NCBI RefSeq assembly: GCF_026672545.1
Contig: NZ_JAPPRJ010000002.1
Location: forward strand, 447,001-511,000
Direction: 5' to 3'
DNA: 64,000 nucleotides
Origin: Rhizobium sp. SL86
Lineage (GTDB): Bacteria; Pseudomonadota; Alphaproteobacteria; Rhizobiales; Rhizobiaceae
Positions 62,102 to 64,000 of this stretch are shown piece by piece; positions within the stretch are counted from its first letter, which is position 1, and each line of letters starts with the position of its first letter. The notes under the pieces are model-generated. The model saw only the letters and a program-made list of their open reading frames with translations, was not told the origin of the DNA and did no database searches. The translations under genes were made by a program, and so were the position numbers.

Positions 62102-62884
62102 TTGTCCCCCTACGATCCCAGACCCTCTGCCACCCTTGCCCGCCAGAACGTTGCCGTGCCGGATGCCCTGATTGCCCATCGCGGTGCGCCGCTTCTCGCA
62201 CCCGAAAATACCTTGCCGGCCATGCGGGCAGCCGCGGAAAAAGGCGCGCTCTGGGTGGAAGTGGATGTCAAGCTGACGCGCGACATGAAGCCGGTCATCA
62301 TTCATGATGACCGGGTGGATCGCACGACGGATGGCAATGGCTTTGTCGCGAATATGACCTTCGAGGAGATCCGCACGCTGGATGCAGGCGCTTATTTTGC
62401 GCCGGAATTTGCCGGGACCCGCGTTCCCACACTTGAGGAACTGGTGGAGACCGTGCTCGACCTTGGCCTCAACCTGCAACTGGAACTGAAGCCGACGGCC
62501 GGCGACGACATCGAAACCGCCGAAATTGCACTCGCCATGATGAAGGATCTGTGGCCGGCCAATCATGATGGGCTGTTTTTCACGAGCTTTTCCATCCGCT
62601 CCATCCACGCGGCAGCGCGCCTGATGCCCAACGTGCCGCGTGCCTATGCGGTTGTCGTGCCGCCCAAAAAACCAAAGGCACTGCTGGACGAAACGAAGTG
62701 CCAGATCCTTCATCTGCAGCGCGATTTCCTGCCGGATGAGGCGCTTGCCATCATGGCCGACAGCGGCATCGAATTTGCCGTGGCGACCATCAATGATGCA
62801 GAGGTGGCGCACCGCTTTTTTGCAGGTGGCGCCCAGACCATCCTCTCCGATGTTCCGGACCTGTTTTCCCGGAAAGACCGCTGA
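62102..62884 (+). CDS. Glycerophosphodiester phosphodiesterase (GDPD) family enzyme
   Basis: A 260-residue TIM-barrel phosphodiesterase with general catalytic residues H26 (IAHRGAP), E35 (APENTLPA), E53 and D55 (WVEVDVKLT) and H68 (VIIHDDRVDRTTDG). No signal peptide, so it acts on an imported phosphodiester in the cytoplasm, as with UgpQ. The start is TTG at 62102, the first start after the hairpin; the longer frame runs into the hairpin and binding-protein gene. 2 bp before the phosphatase gene. Confidence 0.9.
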   Translation: MSPYDPRPSATLARQNVAVPDALIAHRGAPLLAPENTLPAMRAAAEKGALWVEVDVKLTRDMKPVIIHDDRVDRTTDGNGFVANMTFEEIRTLDAGAYFAPEFAGTRVPTLEELVETVLDLGLNLQLELKPTAGDDIETAEIALAMMKDLWPANHDGLFFTSFSIRSIHAAARLMPNVPRAYAVVVPPKKPKALLDETKCQILHLQRDFLPDEALAIMADSGIEFAVATINDAEVAHRFFAGGAQTILSDVPDLFSRKDR

Positions 62885-62886
62885 CC

Positions 62887-63708
62887 ATGCACGATATCGA
62901 TCAGCGCGAAACAGCGCTTCACGAGATCATTCGAAGCGCGGGAGAGCTCGCACTCCACTGCTACCGCGCGAGGCGCCCCGGCCAGTACAGCCTGAAAGGC
63001 CGCCAGGATTTTTTGACCGAGGTGGACGGTCTTGTCGAGCAGCATGTCTTTGACAAACTGCGGGCACGGTTCCCCGAAGACGGTTTGCTTGGCGAGGAAA
63101 CCGGTGGACATGTGGCCGCCTCCCGCCTCTGGGTGGTCGATCCCATTGATGGTACAGCCAATTTTGCGCGCGGGATCGACCATTTCTGCGTCGCGATCGC
63201 CTTCGTCGAAGATGGCATCACGCACTTGGGCGCCACCTTCAATCCGGTCACGAATGAACTTTATGTCGCGCGTCAAGGCCGCGGCGCCAGCAAGAACGGC
63301 AGTCCGCTACGGGTCGCCAGCACGGACGCGCTGACGGTCGCTTCCATCGAACTCGGATGGTCGACCCGTACGCCAGAACCGGAGTACCTCGCTCTCTTTC
63401 AGGCGATGATTGCCAGCGGTGCGAGCGTGCGGCGCGGGGCGTCCGGTGCGCTCGCGCTCGCCTGGGTCGCGGAGGGGCGGACCGACGGTTATGTCGAACA
63501 TTTCATGCACCCGTGGGATTGCCTCGGTGGCCTGTTGATGGTGCGCGAAGCCGGAGGATGCACGGGACTTTACCGGGCAGGCAACCGCAAGATCTGCGAC
63601 GGCGGACCCGTCATAGCCGTTGCGACCGGCATTGCAGCAGAATTGGCCGAGATCGTGAAGATCCCTGTCTATCCGCTGGTGGACGCCAAGATCTCGTCGC
63701 CGACTTGA
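62887..63708 (+). CDS. Inositol monophosphatase-family phosphatase
   Basis: A 273-residue Mg-dependent phosphatase. Metal residues: E70/E71 (LGEETGG), D85 and D88 (WVVDPIDGTANF), D211 (HPWDCLGG). Family members cleave inositol 1-phosphate, histidinol phosphate, PAP or sugar phosphates such as arabinose 2-phosphate in agrocinopine use. Placed immediately after a GDPD in an importer operon, it probably dephosphorylates the sugar or polyol phosphate left by that enzyme (inference). Confidence 0.9.
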   Translation: MHDIDQRETALHEIIRSAGELALHCYRARRPGQYSLKGRQDFLTEVDGLVEQHVFDKLRARFPEDGLLGEETGGHVAASRLWVVDPIDGTANFARGIDHFCVAIAFVEDGITHLGATFNPVTNELYVARQGRGASKNGSPLRVASTDALTVASIELGWSTRTPEPEYLALFQAMIASGASVRRGASGALALAWVAEGRTDGYVEHFMHPWDCLGGLLMVREAGGCTGLYRAGNRKICDGGPVIAVATGIAAELAEIVKIPVYPLVDAKISSPT

Positions 63709-63747
63709 TGAAGTCCCCAGGTGTCGCACGGCACCTGGCCGGCCACA

Positions 63748-64000
63748 TTACCGCGGGTCCGGCAGATAGGCTTCGCCGCCCGTTGCGATAATGTCCTCTT
63801 CGCTCAGCAAACGATGCCAGTGCGAATAGAACACGAAACGATCGCGTGGCAGGCCGACTTCTCGCTTGAGATGGCGATAGATGGCGCTGAAGGCCGCGTG
63901 CTCGCAGCCGCCCCAGAAAAAGCAGTGGTGCAGGTCTTCAGGCCATGCCACGCTCCGCACGGCATCGACAAGCAAAGTCGTCGTTCCCGGCGCGGCACCA
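63748..64000 (-). CDS. Siderophore-interacting FAD reductase (ViuB/SIP family), partial
   Basis: The C-terminal 83 residues of a minus-strand gene that runs off the right edge. Visible: WPEDLHHCFFWGGCEHAAFS and IYRHLKREVGLPRDRFVFYS with HWHR near the end, which are the conserved NAD-binding-side and C-terminal blocks of siderophore-interacting proteins. These FAD enzymes release iron from imported ferric siderophores in the cytoplasm. Stop codon TAA at 63748-63750. Convergent with the phosphatase gene, 39 bp apart. Confidence 0.87.
   Translation of the reverse strand, partial: GAAPGTTTLLVDAVRSVAWPEDLHHCFFWGGCEHAAFSAIYRHLKREVGLPRDRFVFYSHWHRLLSEEDIIATGGEAYLPDPR

Overview
The window looks like chromosome or chromid DNA of a Rhizobiales alphaproteobacterium (Rhizobium/Agrobacterium/Shinella type). 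The basis is high GC, very dense coding with many 1-8 nt overlaps between consecutive genes, seven ABC uptake systems and at least nine transcription factors (four LacI, one each of RpiR, TetR, LysR, ROK and FixJ-type), and homologues of single-ATPase CUT2 importers of the rhizobial FrcBCA kind. No tRNA, rRNA, CRISPR array, insertion sequence or phage gene was seen.

Layout. 1-3330: end of a branched-chain (Liv/Urt-type) importer operon with two permeases, a free GAF protein and an amidohydrolase. 3649-12467: a LacI-controlled CUT2 importer followed by a phosphotriesterase-like hydrolase, a GATase-like protein, a PfkB kinase (opposite strand), a BtpA/SgcQ protein and an N-carbamoyl-amino-acid-hydrolase-type M20 enzyme; together they resemble an undescribed catabolic route for a sugar linked to a nitrogenous group. 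12708-21329: a second CUT2 system (ATPase, permease and LacI on the minus strand) faces an epimerase, two periplasmic binding proteins and a third CUT2 importer; the two directions share face-to-face promoters over one palindrome. 21794-28958: an RpiR-type regulator and a complete fecABCDE ferric citrate system without FecIR.

29368-33928: a pentaheme c-type cytochrome fusing an alcohol/gluconate-dehydrogenase-type triheme module to a thiosulfate-dehydrogenase (TsdA) module, followed by a TtrSR-like two-component system. 34175-43901: two LacI regulators around a family-5 (Opp-like) importer and a HAD protein with an unrecognised N-terminal domain; the binding-protein gene has a leader whose perfect inverted repeat covers its Shine-Dalgarno sequence. 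44025-45414: an SDR and a TetR regulator over a clear operator. 45441-49086: a chlorite-dismutase-like protein with a frameshifted small membrane protein after it, an esterase, a hypothetical protein and a YHS protein.

49303-53794: a tightly overlapping operon of an SDR, several tiny membrane proteins, a YedZ-like cytochrome b fused to a Rieske domain, a Cys/His-motif membrane protein, an L-2-haloacid dehalogenase and a HemJ/CopD-like membrane protein; I regard it as the best candidate here for an undescribed electron-transfer system. 53887-56620: a LysR regulator divergent from an AhpD-like protein, a DUF1348 protein and a flavin/PNPOx-like protein. 56655-63708: a ROK regulator divergent from a Pot-type importer whose operon ends with a glycerophosphodiester phosphodiesterase and an inositol-monophosphatase-family enzyme, the same enzyme pair used for agrocinopine breakdown. 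63748-64000: the C-terminal end of a siderophore-interacting reductase on the minus strand.
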